NCBI GenBank assembly: GCA_017551625.1 | Contig: JAFZLF010000030.1 | Coordinates: 1 to 41,709, forward strand | Reading direction: 5' to 3' | Source of the DNA: Clostridiales bacterium | Lineage (GTDB): Bacteria; Bacillota; Clostridia; Saccharofermentanales; Saccharofermentanaceae | DNA length: 41,709 nt | Shown: positions 15,384-23,430 of the stretch, one piece after another | How the letters are laid out: each line of letters starts with the position of its first letter | How positions within the stretch are numbered: the first letter of the stretch is position 1 | The notes under the pieces: generated by a model | What the model saw: the letters and a program-made list of their open reading frames with translations, nothing else | What the model was told of the DNA's origin: nothing | The model's database searches: none | Position numbers and translations under genes: made by a program

Positions 15384-17885
15384 TTATCTCTCCTGTACGA
15401 TGATCAGCGCGCGGTTATCGATATTCTTCAGCACCTCTTCCGCCGATCTCGTATCCTCGAAATACCCGGGGGCCTCCTCGAGGATGACGCCCATCACGGC
15501 CGCATCCGTATGGTAACTGCACTTCACGCTTCCGATGAGCTCCCGAAGTTCCTCGATCTGCCCGGCTTCTACCGGATAAAGGATCATGCCCCAGACCTCA
15601 TTCCGGGCCAGATTTTTCTGGTAAAGTTCATACGCGCGGTTGATCTTCTCTTCCTCTTCCTTCATGTTCTCGTCGAAAGCCGAGATATTAAGCGGAAGAT
15701 CGCGGCCGATCCCCTTCGTGACGGAAACCTGCGCCTCCTTACTGAAGAAGCTCCGGATCACTTCCCAGGACTCATCCTTATACGGAGATCCCGCGAAGAT
15801 AGCCATCGACTCGCCGGGCATCGCCAGGACGCCGCTTCCATTCTGCGTCGGATAGCCCACAAACTTCCCGTTTCCTTCGAGGATTCCCAGATAGAGGCTG
15901 TAGTCATTCAGATCCGTGATACTCGCATCGATCATCGCACTTAAACCGTTATACAGATAATCCAGAAGCTTGACGACAGGCTTGGAGCCCATCCCGTCGT
16001 AAGAAGATGTGTCATAGAGTTTCAGTCCGCCGTACTGCGACGCGCCCGCGATGCCCATAAGGAAAGTCCGATCCGAGAGATCCTCCTTCGCGGCATACTT
16101 CTTCACTTCCTCGAAGACATGTACCATCCCCTCGGAATTGAAGTTGACCTTCTTATTTGCATAGTCCATGTACGACGTCAGCTCCGAGCCCATGTACCTC
16201 ATAAGAAGATCTCCGCTCTCCGTCGGAGGGATCAGCGCCACCCCTTCAGGAAGGCCTTCCGCCGCGCGGTCCATATCATCGAAAGTCCAGTTCGTATCGG
16301 CATCCACGTATCGGGTATTGACCACATACCCCTCAAGCGAGAAACTCATCGGGATATAGTAGAGCTTCCCGTTCACCTCCATCGAACGGAAGATGTTATC
16401 GAAGTACTCCGAGCGGTCAAGCCCGGTTCCCGAATCGATATAGGTATTCAGGTCGACCAGCATCGCATCGTTGGCATACTGGTCATACCCCGCGAAATTC
16501 ACTAAGATATCGGGTGCCTCGCCGCTTAACATCATGAGGTTGATCCGGTTCGTGATATTCGTATAGAACTGCTCATCGAGCGAAGTTCCGTCCTCGAAAG
16601 AGTAAGTATAATCGAAAGCCTCGATCCGGTAGTCATGACTCGTATCCGCGTTATATTCATACATATAATCGTAGAAACCGCTGCTGAGATTGAGTCCGCC
16701 TACATACAGGACCTTCTTCCCTGCATGCGGATTCTTCTTCGCGCGCTTGAGGTTCAGGACATAATACTTGTCCTGGGTATAAGAGTCGCTGAACTCTCTG
16801 GCGAGCGCGTGGATCTCGTTCTCGTTGACCGGGAAACTCTGCACAGAGTAAAGGATCCTGCGGTTGACATCTGTCTCGTTCCAGTCGAAGATCTCTTCCA
16901 TCTCAGAAGTCAGGGGATTATACTTCGAGATCCCGTTCGGTGTGGAGCTGTAAACGCCGTCTTCACCGTGTGTCAGAGTAGCGATATCGGCGACGCCATT
17001 CGCCTTCGTCCCCTGCTTCATCTCACCGGTCGTCATATCGATCTCGTGGATGTAATAGTCAAGCGTTCCGAACCAGTCCGTCGGCATCGAGAATGCATAG
17101 TATTTCCCGTCCTGCTGGAATATCTCGCCGGCCACACCGCGGTCGATCGAGAAGATCTCGAAGAGATATTTTCCATCCTGATCGTAGACGTATACCGGCG
17201 CGGCATACGTACTCTGGATCGCGATCTTTCCATCGGGAAGGAACTGCATATTCGACACGAAAAACAGGTCTGCGGCAGGCGGCATCTTAAGAGAGATCTC
17301 TTTAACCGTCTTGCCGGAATCGTCCTGGATAACGATCTTCATCCCGTCGACCTCATACTGCTGGTTATAACTCTGACTCAGCGTCGCGATATTCCCGTCG
17401 TTATCCACCGAGATGCAGCCCGTGCCGGAAAGGTCGCTCGGCAGATCGCCCAGGTACTCTCCCTGAAGCGAGAACAAGGCCGAGCCCTGCTTCGAATACT
17501 CTCCCCACGCAAAATCCGCCGGGTAACCCTGCGCATCCACCTCTTCCGGAAACGCATACTGGATATAGTAGTCCGCGAGGATCTTCTCTCCGAGAAAATG
17601 GATACTATCGACGTAGAGAGACTCCAGCTCCTTGTTCTCATCGATTGGAAACTGAAGTAGGTTTATCTCGGTCTCGAAGAACGGATCATCCTCCACGATA
17701 TCGCGGCCTCCCTTCTCCTTCGTCTGCTTTTTCTTACACGACGCAGACGAAATCAGAAGCATAAAGCAGAGCATAACGGCGAGGATTCTGCGAGGATAGT
17801 GATCGGCAGAATGCTTCGGAAAAAGATTCAGAGACTGCTTCGAAAAAAGATCTGAAGATGGATCCGGAAATGGATAATGTTTCAT
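15384..17885 (-). CDS. Extracellular solute-binding lipoprotein with N-terminal propeller-like part
   Basis: Start 17885 (MKHYPFPDPS) is preceded by GAGGG on the minus strand. The 833-residue protein has an unusually long N-region of about 30 residues, then a membrane segment ending in LLISSASC with Cys50 as the lipid-modified residue, followed by KKK. Residues about 70-360 form short beta repeats typical of a propeller (GSALFSLQGEYLGDL, GKIAIQSTYAAPVYVYDQDG). The phrase KKNPHAGKKVLYVGG marks the join to a family 1 solute-binding domain (EAPDILVNFAGYDQYAND, GKLYYIPMSFSLEGYVVNTR, ESMAIFAGSPYKDESWEVIR). No permease or ATPase gene is near. A close paralogue lies at 24206-26641. Confidence 0.85.
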   Translation of the reverse strand: MKHYPFPDPSSDLFSKQSLNLFPKHSADHYPRRILAVMLCFMLLISSASCKKKQTKEKGGRDIVEDDPFFETEINLLQFPIDENKELESLYVDSIHFLGEKILADYYIQYAFPEEVDAQGYPADFAWGEYSKQGSALFSLQGEYLGDLPSDLSGTGCISVDNDGNIATLSQSYNQQYEVDGMKIVIQDDSGKTVKEISLKMPPAADLFFVSNMQFLPDGKIAIQSTYAAPVYVYDQDGKYLFEIFSIDRGVAGEIFQQDGKYYAFSMPTDWFGTLDYYIHEIDMTTGEMKQGTKANGVADIATLTHGEDGVYSSTPNGISKYNPLTSEMEEIFDWNETDVNRRILYSVQSFPVNENEIHALAREFSDSYTQDKYYVLNLKRAKKNPHAGKKVLYVGGLNLSSGFYDYMYEYNADTSHDYRIEAFDYTYSFEDGTSLDEQFYTNITNRINLMMLSGEAPDILVNFAGYDQYANDAMLVDLNTYIDSGTGLDRSEYFDNIFRSMEVNGKLYYIPMSFSLEGYVVNTRYVDADTNWTFDDMDRAAEGLPEGVALIPPTESGDLLMRYMGSELTSYMDYANKKVNFNSEGMVHVFEEVKKYAAKEDLSDRTFLMGIAGASQYGGLKLYDTSSYDGMGSKPVVKLLDYLYNGLSAMIDASITDLNDYSLYLGILEGNGKFVGYPTQNGSGVLAMPGESMAIFAGSPYKDESWEVIRSFFSKEAQVSVTKGIGRDLPLNISAFDENMKEEEEKINRAYELYQKNLARNEVWGMILYPVEAGQIEELRELIGSVKCSYHTDAAVMGVILEEAPGYFEDTRSAEEVLKNIDNRALIIVQER

Positions 17886-18109
17886 AGAAAAGCCCTCATT
17901 CCAACACATGCAAAAGCAACTTATACAACAACCCTACTTATAATCTAGCAGACGGATTTCTCCTTCGAGTGACGGATGCGTCATTTTCGAAGAGTATCTC
18001 AAGTGCTTTTCGAGAAGAAGCCTAGATAATCCGGATCGCGCAGAAGCTACGGCCCCCGCATCAGATCCAGGCTCCATTCCGCTAATGTAAGTAACTCGAT
18101 GTAATACTG

Positions 18110-18115
18110 TATAAT
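18110..18115 (+). promoter_or_regulatory. -10 box upstream of the second sigma gene
   Basis: TATAAT in ACTGTATAATATGG. The -35 region is weak. It could serve as a housekeeping promoter next to the ECF-type one downstream. Confidence 0.4.
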
Positions 18116-18164
18116 ATGGCTGAAAGAACAATTTTCGAATCTCGAAAAAAAATTTCTCGAACCT

Positions 18165-18196
18165 GCGAACATTCCGCACCGGTTCTGTGTCTATAG
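18165..18196 (+). promoter_or_regulatory. ECF-type promoter candidate of the second sigma gene
   Basis: GCGAA (18165-18169) and GTCTATAG (18189-18196) with the same 24-base spacing as in front of the first sigma gene (11783-11814). The bases after it, CAGATGCGGATAAAGGAG, also match that site closely. Confidence 0.55.
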
Positions 18197-18227
18197 GGCA
18201 GATGCGGATAAAGGAGGCAAAAGTCAG

Positions 18228-19652
18228 ATGACTGACAGAGAACTCGAAAAGATTTACAGCGAAGCCTATCGCGCGGTGTACTGGACCGCGATGTCACTTC
18301 TTAAAAACGAAGAAGAAGCAGAAGACATCGTGCAGGACACGTTCGTGACTTTGATCGAATCCTATGACACGCTCAAGGATAAGAGCAAAGTGACGGCCTG
18401 GCTGAAGAAAATCGCAGCCAACAAGTCTCTCAACCGTCTCACGCGGACGAAGACCGTGGCTGTGGATGACGAGTTCCTCGAAGATGTGGAAACGGTACCC
18501 GAGGACTTTCTCCCCGATTCGATCGTCGAGTCGGACGCGATGCGCCGGATCGTCATGGATATCATCGAAAGATCACTGTCCGATGAGATCAGAAGAACAC
18601 TGATCCTATTCTACTTTGACGAGATGAGCACCAGAGAGATCGCCGAGACACTTGGCGTTCCCGAGGGGACCGTCCGCCGCCGTCTGAATTTTGCCAGAAA
18701 CAAAATCAAGAAGGAGGTCGAGAAATATGAAGACGAAAACGAGACGAAGCTGTTTGCCATGGCGCCGCTGCCTTTCCTGAGCAAACTGTTCATGAAGGAA
18801 GCCGAGCAGGTGCCCTTTAAGGCCATGCCCGCTTCCCTTACCACTACCCTGTCCGCATCTGCAAAGGCTACCGCCAAGGGAGCCGCCACGAAAACCGCTG
18901 CATCCGCAGCGAAGAAAGGAACAGGGATAATGATCAACAAATTTCTATTAGGAGGGATCGCCGCGGTGGTAATCATCGGCATCACCACTGCAGGAATCAT
19001 CTACTATCTGCCAAACAAGAATAATAACGAAAAAACGAAGCCGAAGAAGATCTCTTCCGTGCAGGATTCGGAACCGGTCGATCAGAGCGAAGGTTCTTCC
19101 TCCGACCGTGGGAATGACCCGGACGACACGGGTATCCTCAACCCCGATGCCGCCGTGCTCATGAAGTCTCCGGTGGTGAACGGATATCCGGTCAACGTAC
19201 CGTGCACGATCGGTGATCTGAAAGAAAAGGGATTCTCGATCGAAGAAGTCGTCGATGGTGAGATGGTCTGCATGGCCTATGACAAAGCGGATAATTACTA
19301 CGCATTTAACTGCATCCTGAAAGAGCCCGTGCAGGATGAAAGCAGCGTCAGTGATGATACGCAAGTCATCGCGATCGAGCTCTTCATCATCGGGACAGAT
19401 CTGGACTTCTATGACGTGGAACTGGGCATGAGCGAAAGTGATTTTGCCGCCGTCATCGGAACACCCTACTACCTGGCAGGAAGATCCGTTGACCACGGAC
19501 GGTATTACTACTTCCTCGGTCTGGGCGATCTGGTCTACGAATTCTATTGTTCTGAACTTACAGAAGATCCGGACCATCCACAGCTCGTTTCCATCGTATT
19601 CGGCACACAGGAATACATGTACAAAAATACGAGACTTTCGGACGTCATCTAA
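18228..19652 (+). CDS. Membrane-tethered ECF sigma factor (paralogue)
   Basis: The 474-residue protein is a paralogue of the one at 11845. Regions 2 and 4 are nearly the same (AYRAVYWTAMSLLKNEEEAE, LILFYFDEMSTREIAETL, GVPEGTVRRRLNFARNKIKK), and the linker again has EAEQVPFKAMPASL. One membrane helix lies at about 238-260 (FLLGGIAAVVIIGITTAGII). The outside part is shorter than in the paralogue: a Ser/Asp-rich linker and a single domain starting VNGYPVNVPCTIGDLKEKG. It therefore shares the n-G-x-x-V...T-I-x-D-L pattern. An ATG at 18930, preceded by AAAGGAACAGGG, precedes the helix and could be an internal start. A lipoprotein gene follows after 83 bases. Confidence 0.85.
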   Translation: MTDRELEKIYSEAYRAVYWTAMSLLKNEEEAEDIVQDTFVTLIESYDTLKDKSKVTAWLKKIAANKSLNRLTRTKTVAVDDEFLEDVETVPEDFLPDSIVESDAMRRIVMDIIERSLSDEIRRTLILFYFDEMSTREIAETLGVPEGTVRRRLNFARNKIKKEVEKYEDENETKLFAMAPLPFLSKLFMKEAEQVPFKAMPASLTTTLSASAKATAKGAATKTAASAAKKGTGIMINKFLLGGIAAVVIIGITTAGIIYYLPNKNNNEKTKPKKISSVQDSEPVDQSEGSSSDRGNDPDDTGILNPDAAVLMKSPVVNGYPVNVPCTIGDLKEKGFSIEEVVDGEMVCMAYDKADNYYAFNCILKEPVQDESSVSDDTQVIAIELFIIGTDLDFYDVELGMSESDFAAVIGTPYYLAGRSVDHGRYYYFLGLGDLVYEFYCSELTEDPDHPQLVSIVFGTQEYMYKNTRLSDVI

Positions 19653-19735
19653 AGCCGGAAAGAAATCGATATTTCCAGACGATTTAAAGCCGGGAAAAAA
19701 CGGCAAATCTCACACGAATAAACAGGAGAAATAAA

Positions 19736-20545
19736 ATGAAGAATATGAAAAATGTTGTCGCCATAGCTATGGCTGGATTTGTTATGCTCACCGCCTCCTC
19801 TTGCGGAAAGAAAAACGAGGAAAAAGGCAAGAATCCCTCTTCGAAAAAGACTTATGAATCAGAGGAATACGATGGAGAAGACACCCCCTCCGATACGATG
19901 CTTCCCGCGGTTTCGGAGGGCTGGGACAGGATCAACGGAAACGCGACCGATGCGATGACATCAGCAGACGGAAAAGCCGGTCCTGCCTTTACGCTCGACC
20001 AGAACGACTACTTTGGACCATATACATATAAGCACCCTTCGTCTGCGAAGAAAATCGATCTCAACAGAGACACGATCCTGCTCCAGGATGAGCACTTCGT
20101 TTTCCAGCCGCTCACGTTCTACAACGAGTTTAAAAAAGGACACGACTTCGGAACGATGAGCATGGATGACTATATCGATTTCTGCGAGCCGATCCTGACC
20201 GACAGCACCTACGGATTCGCTCAGGCCTACGGCGGCGTCTTCAATGCCCATTTCGACTGCGATATCTATATCCATATCACTTCGAAGACCCCGATCGAAG
20301 TAAACGGATATGAGGCCTGCATCGTTCACGGCACATTCGGCGATCCGCAGTATTTTGAAGAGACGGAATTCGTGGCGTGCTATGTTCTCGATCCGGATGA
20401 TCCTTTCGTCCTCTGGGCCTCGCCCTGGATCGTCAATGTTTCGGAGCACGAATGGAAACCCGATGAAGAAGCGGCCTGTCCGGAACGGATGGAGCTGTTC
20501 CTGACGCAGGTACTCGAAACCGTCGAGTTATTCAGCTGGGACTAA
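19736..20545 (+). CDS. Secreted lipoprotein of unknown function
   Basis: The 269-residue protein has a typical lipoprotein signal, MKNMKNVVAIAMAGFVMLTA then SSC with Cys23 as the lipid site, followed by GKK and a Lys/Glu/Ser-rich spacer to about residue 75. The mature domain contains FTLDQNDYFGPYTYKHPSSA, LQDEHFVFQPLTFYNEFKKG, the phrase HDFGTMSMDDYIDFCEPIL, and EVNGYEACIVHGTFGDPQYF near the C-terminus. I recognise no family. AGGAG precedes the ATG. It is likely in the operon of the second tethered sigma factor and is a reasonable candidate for a signal partner or a target of it. Confidence 0.75.
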   Translation: MKNMKNVVAIAMAGFVMLTASSCGKKNEEKGKNPSSKKTYESEEYDGEDTPSDTMLPAVSEGWDRINGNATDAMTSADGKAGPAFTLDQNDYFGPYTYKHPSSAKKIDLNRDTILLQDEHFVFQPLTFYNEFKKGHDFGTMSMDDYIDFCEPILTDSTYGFAQAYGGVFNAHFDCDIYIHITSKTPIEVNGYEACIVHGTFGDPQYFEETEFVACYVLDPDDPFVLWASPWIVNVSEHEWKPDEEAACPERMELFLTQVLETVELFSWD

Positions 20546-20581
20546 AGCCTGGTCTTTCACTTCGATCGCGGATATCAGAGG

Positions 20582-20622
20582 GGCTGTCTTACAGTGAAAC
20601 ATTCACTTTTGAGGCAGCCTTT
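20582..20622 (+). terminator. Hairpin, probable terminator of the sigma/lipoprotein operon
   Basis: GGCTGTC (20582-20588) pairs with GGCAGCC (20613-20619), with an inner stem AGTGAA/TTCACT. Only a short TTTCT follows. It overlaps the -35 region of the next promoter. Confidence 0.55.
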
Positions 20623-20635
20623 CTCGCTGTATAAT
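20607..20635 (+). promoter_or_regulatory. Promoter of the GNAT gene
   Basis: TTTTGA (20607-20612), a 17-base spacer and TATAAT (20630-20635). The -10 box is perfect, the -35 weak. Confidence 0.5.
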
Positions 20636-20669
20636 AGATGCATACATTCAAGAAACGAGGTGAACGGAA

Positions 20670-21167
20670 ATGATTCGTGAAGCAGAAGTAAAAGACGCAG
20701 CAAGAATTGCAGAGATCGAAGTGATCAGCAGCCGCTATGCATATAAGGGTGTTGTGTCTGACAAGTGTTTATACGAAGATCTAACCGTGGAAAACCGCAT
20801 CCCTGTTTACGAGCGCTGGATCTCCGAGAAGCGCTTCGCACTTTATGTGTACGAAGATCCGCAGAGCGGGATCGTCAAGGGAATGCTGGGCCTCGGGATG
20901 TGTGAGGACGAAGATAAAACGAATGCCTTCGAACTGCACTTCATCTACCTCGATCCGAAGTACGTGAGAATGGGGATCGGGACCGAGATGCTCCAGTTCT
21001 TCGAAAATATCGCCAAGGAAAAGGGCTGCTCGGAGTTTGTGATCTGGGTCCTCGATGAAAATGCGATGGGACGAAACTTCTACGAGAAGAACGGCTACCA
21101 TCTCGACGGGAAAGAGAAGATTTTCAAGCGTTGGAACAAGCGCGAGATCCGATATGTGAAAGATTAA
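20670..21167 (+). CDS. GNAT-family N-acetyltransferase
   Basis: The 165-residue protein covers a whole GNAT domain: MIREAEVKDAARIAEIEVIS, SRYAYKGVVSDKCL, the strand FALYVYEDPQSGIVKGMLGL, HFIYLDPKYVRMGIGTEMLQ with the acetyl-CoA-binding R-x-G-x-G loop, and EFVIWVLDENAMGRNFYEKN. It ends soon after YHLDGKEKIFKRW. The substrate cannot be inferred. It is similar in its N-terminal layout to the GNAT part of the fusion protein at 8617. The start has GAGGTGAACGG upstream. Confidence 0.85.
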   Translation: MIREAEVKDAARIAEIEVISSRYAYKGVVSDKCLYEDLTVENRIPVYERWISEKRFALYVYEDPQSGIVKGMLGLGMCEDEDKTNAFELHFIYLDPKYVRMGIGTEMLQFFENIAKEKGCSEFVIWVLDENAMGRNFYEKNGYHLDGKEKIFKRWNKREIRYVKD

Positions 21168-21221
21168 ATCGGGAAAGTACAGCTTTAGCGCATGTGAAAA
21201 GCTAACGCGGGAAAAACGGAT

Positions 21222-22028
21222 ATGGCAAAAGAGAAAACGAAAACCGAAATCGAGCAGACCATTACACTGATCCGGGCATGCCGCTGGATATTTCTGAGAC
21301 TTGCATTCGTTATCTTTCTCGTACGGGCGATCGCGAGTTTCACAGAAAGAAATATTCTCTCGGGTGTGCTCAACGCGTGCATCGCCGTCGCGATCGCTGC
21401 CGCGGATCTCGGACTTCTCGGAAACCTGATCCGGAAACTTAAGAAGGAATACGAAACGGCACCGAGCACTCACGAGCTGAAAAACGGGCAACCGACTTCA
21501 TCGTCACTTTCGTCTTCAACATCGGATTCGCCAACGTCCGCCGGGATGCAGCGTTATAAAGTCGAGTGGGTCTGGGATAATGCATGTGAAGTATACTGCA
21601 GAAGAAACAACAAGGACCCTGAGGAACTCTCCGAAGACGAAAACGACGAGATCTATGATCTGGCCGGAAACGATGTGGCGCTCCTTCTCACCTGGATCGT
21701 CTTACACGATTTCTTCGTTGCAGATACGGACCTCACGAAAGAGTATGTAAATGACCTTAAGAACAGGAAGTGTACCGGCAGTGATTTTCTCTGTAACGTA
21801 TGCGATTACAAACTGGCAAGACATGATTTCTCGGAAAAGATCATCGGGTTTATCGATGACTACTTCAAGCATGACGGCCCGCACACCTGTGGCAATTTCG
21901 CAGAGGATTACGAGGCGTTTATCAGAAACGATCTGAAAACCGAACTCTACACGGTTCCGTTCAGCTGGGAGGAATACGAAGGCTTTACGTCCTATATCGA
22001 GAAAGCATACAGGAAGTTTAACGAATGA
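21222..22028 (+). CDS. Membrane-anchored protein with a cytosolic domain of unknown function (DUF7832-like?)
   Basis: The 268-residue protein has two N-terminal membrane helices (about 20-40, WIFLRLAFVIFLVRAIASF; 47-70, GVLNACIAVAIAAADLGLLG), then a Ser/Thr/Pro-rich linker (about 85-108). The C-terminal domain (about 110-268) includes KVEWVWDNACEVYCRRNN, YDLAGNDVALLLTWIVLHDF and CDYKLARHDFSEKIIGFIDD. The pattern of an early W-D-x-A and later L-L-T-W-I resembles what I recall of DUF7832, found in the neighbourhood of immunity proteins, but this is tentative. The ribosome-binding site is weak (GGGAAAAAC). The stop overlaps the start of the HAD gene (ATGA). Confidence 0.6.
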   Translation: MAKEKTKTEIEQTITLIRACRWIFLRLAFVIFLVRAIASFTERNILSGVLNACIAVAIAAADLGLLGNLIRKLKKEYETAPSTHELKNGQPTSSSLSSSTSDSPTSAGMQRYKVEWVWDNACEVYCRRNNKDPEELSEDENDEIYDLAGNDVALLLTWIVLHDFFVADTDLTKEYVNDLKNRKCTGSDFLCNVCDYKLARHDFSEKIIGFIDDYFKHDGPHTCGNFAEDYEAFIRNDLKTELYTVPFSWEEYEGFTSYIEKAYRKFNE

Positions 22029-22717
22029 ACAGTCATTTATCAGAAAAGTCCGTCATATTCTTCGACGTCGGGTACACGATCGATTATCCGGCTTCAGGAG
22101 ACTGGATGTTTACCAGGCGGTTTTACGAGGTCGTAGGTAACCGTCTGGATACGTTTGACGCATCTCAGATAAACGAGGCCCGGTCAGCCGGGATGGTGTT
22201 TCTCGACAAGAACCATCTGATCCGAAACGAAGAGGAAGAAGCGGAACTGTTCTATCAGTACTACCGCATCGTCACCGATCACCTGGGGCTCAGACTGACG
22301 GATGCCGAGATCACTTCTATCGCCCACGACCGGACATACAATATGGAAAACTATATCATCTACCCGGATGCGAAGAATGTGATTCAGACATTGAGCCAGA
22401 CACACCGTCTGGGGATCATCTCGGACACGTGGCCGAGCATTGAAAATCAACTTCGTGCGCTGGACGTACTTCAGTACTTCTCTTTCGCCACATATAGTTT
22501 CGAGCTGGGCACTTTCAAACCGGACAGACGGATGTATCTGGACGCACTTGAAAAATGCAGTTGCTACGCAAGAGAAACAGCGTTCATCGATGACAGTATA
22601 CAAAACCTGGAAGGTGCTGCGAAACTGGGCATCACGCCGATACTGATCGCCGCCAATCCCGCTGCTGATGTAGAGACCTCGTATACCAAGGTCCACTCCC
22701 TCTCTGAACTGATTTGA
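22025..22717 (+). CDS. HAD-superfamily hydrolase
   Basis: The 230-residue protein has the four HAD motifs. Motif I is VIFFDVGYT with nucleophile Asp14; motif II is GIISDTWPS; the motif III Lys is in GTFKPDRRMY; and motif IV is TAFIDDSIQNLEGA. A helical cap of about 70 residues lies between motifs I and II, as in subfamily IA. Phosphatases of this group have Asp two residues after the nucleophile (DxD), and here it is Gly16. This change is known in HAD members that are not simple phosphatases, so the reaction is open. The start overlaps the upstream stop, which suggests translational coupling. Confidence 0.85.
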   Translation: MNSHLSEKSVIFFDVGYTIDYPASGDWMFTRRFYEVVGNRLDTFDASQINEARSAGMVFLDKNHLIRNEEEEAELFYQYYRIVTDHLGLRLTDAEITSIAHDRTYNMENYIIYPDAKNVIQTLSQTHRLGIISDTWPSIENQLRALDVLQYFSFATYSFELGTFKPDRRMYLDALEKCSCYARETAFIDDSIQNLEGAAKLGITPILIAANPAADVETSYTKVHSLSELI

Positions 22718-22724
22718 TATGCTG

Positions 22725-22730
22725 TATAAT
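22725..22730 (+). promoter_or_regulatory. -10 box upstream of the SUKH-like pair
   Basis: TATAAT in GCTGTATAATGTTCC, about 75 bases before the start at 22803. The -35 region is poor. Confidence 0.45.
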
Positions 22731-22802
22731 GTTCCATAGAAGCATGAGGTGTTGTCACTGGAAAACCAGAATATGTATTGATCTTTGCAAGGAGCGAACG
22801 CC

Positions 22803-23384
22803 ATGACCCGAGAAGAAAACCGAGCATTCATGAAAGACTTCTTCGAGAAGTATTACGAAAAGCAGAAGGCGCGCAGCGAATCTTGTGTCGCAGGCGTAAA
22901 AATCCCGGAAGAGATGGTTGCCTATGATCTTCCGACAGGCGGAGGCTGGAAGGTTTGGAAGCTTTTTCCGTCGACCGTCACAGACGAAGACATCCAGGCG
23001 CTCGAAGATCTCTGGAACGTGAAGCTGCCGGAATGCTTATGCGCTTTTCTTTCTACTTATCACCACAGGTTCGACGGCCTGGTTGGTCGAAACGATATCG
23101 GCAAACCTTTCTGGTCCATCCTGAACGCCTATAATCCCCACCTGGCAGCGAACGGTTATATTCCGTTCGGCTGGGATGAGGACAACTATTTTATCCGCTG
23201 TATCGACATAACAAATGCACCCGACGATGAGAAGTGTCCTGTGGTACAGATCGCTCACGAAGTGCTTTTCGATCTCTATGATGAAGACGATGAGGAGCTC
23301 CTCCCCAAAGAGACCCTCGCCCCACACATCGAGAAAGAAGCGAAAAATTTCTACGAGTATCTCAATGCCATCCTGAATGGGTAA
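22803..23384 (+). CDS. SMI1/KNR4 (SUKH)-like protein, probable immunity protein
   Basis: ATG 22803 has AGGAG eight bases upstream; the upstream TTG of the longer frame overlaps that site. The 193-residue protein starts MTREENRAFMKDFFEKYYEK and has the SUKH-like core TDEDIQALEDLWNVKLPECL then CAFLSTYHHRFDGL. It continues with GYIPFGWDEDNYFIRCIDIT, DEKCPVVQIAHEVLFDLYDE and a helical C-terminus KEAKNFYEYLNAIL. The match to SUKH is in the order of helix, L-P-x-x-L...F, then G-W/strand segments. A second related gene follows 46 bases on. Confidence 0.75.
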   Translation: MTREENRAFMKDFFEKYYEKQKARSESCVAGVKIPEEMVAYDLPTGGGWKVWKLFPSTVTDEDIQALEDLWNVKLPECLCAFLSTYHHRFDGLVGRNDIGKPFWSILNAYNPHLAANGYIPFGWDEDNYFIRCIDITNAPDDEKCPVVQIAHEVLFDLYDEDDEELLPKETLAPHIEKEAKNFYEYLNAILNG

Positions 23385-23430
23385 GAAGCACGATTCGTTC
23401 GGCAAAGATAATCGACGGAGGAAGTACAAG

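Larger units (their letters stand above)
17886..18227. other. Divergent intergenic stretch of 342 bases
   Basis: It separates the first solute-binding gene (minus strand) from the second sigma gene (plus strand). It holds a TATAAT box at 18110-18115 and the ECF-type element at 18165-18196, both pointing right. I found no clear minus-strand promoter and no coding frame worth reporting. Confidence 0.6.

Noticed and set aside
16635..17660. Plus-strand frame of 341 codons
   Set aside because: Antisense to the first solute-binding lipoprotein; its composition is that of a shadow frame.
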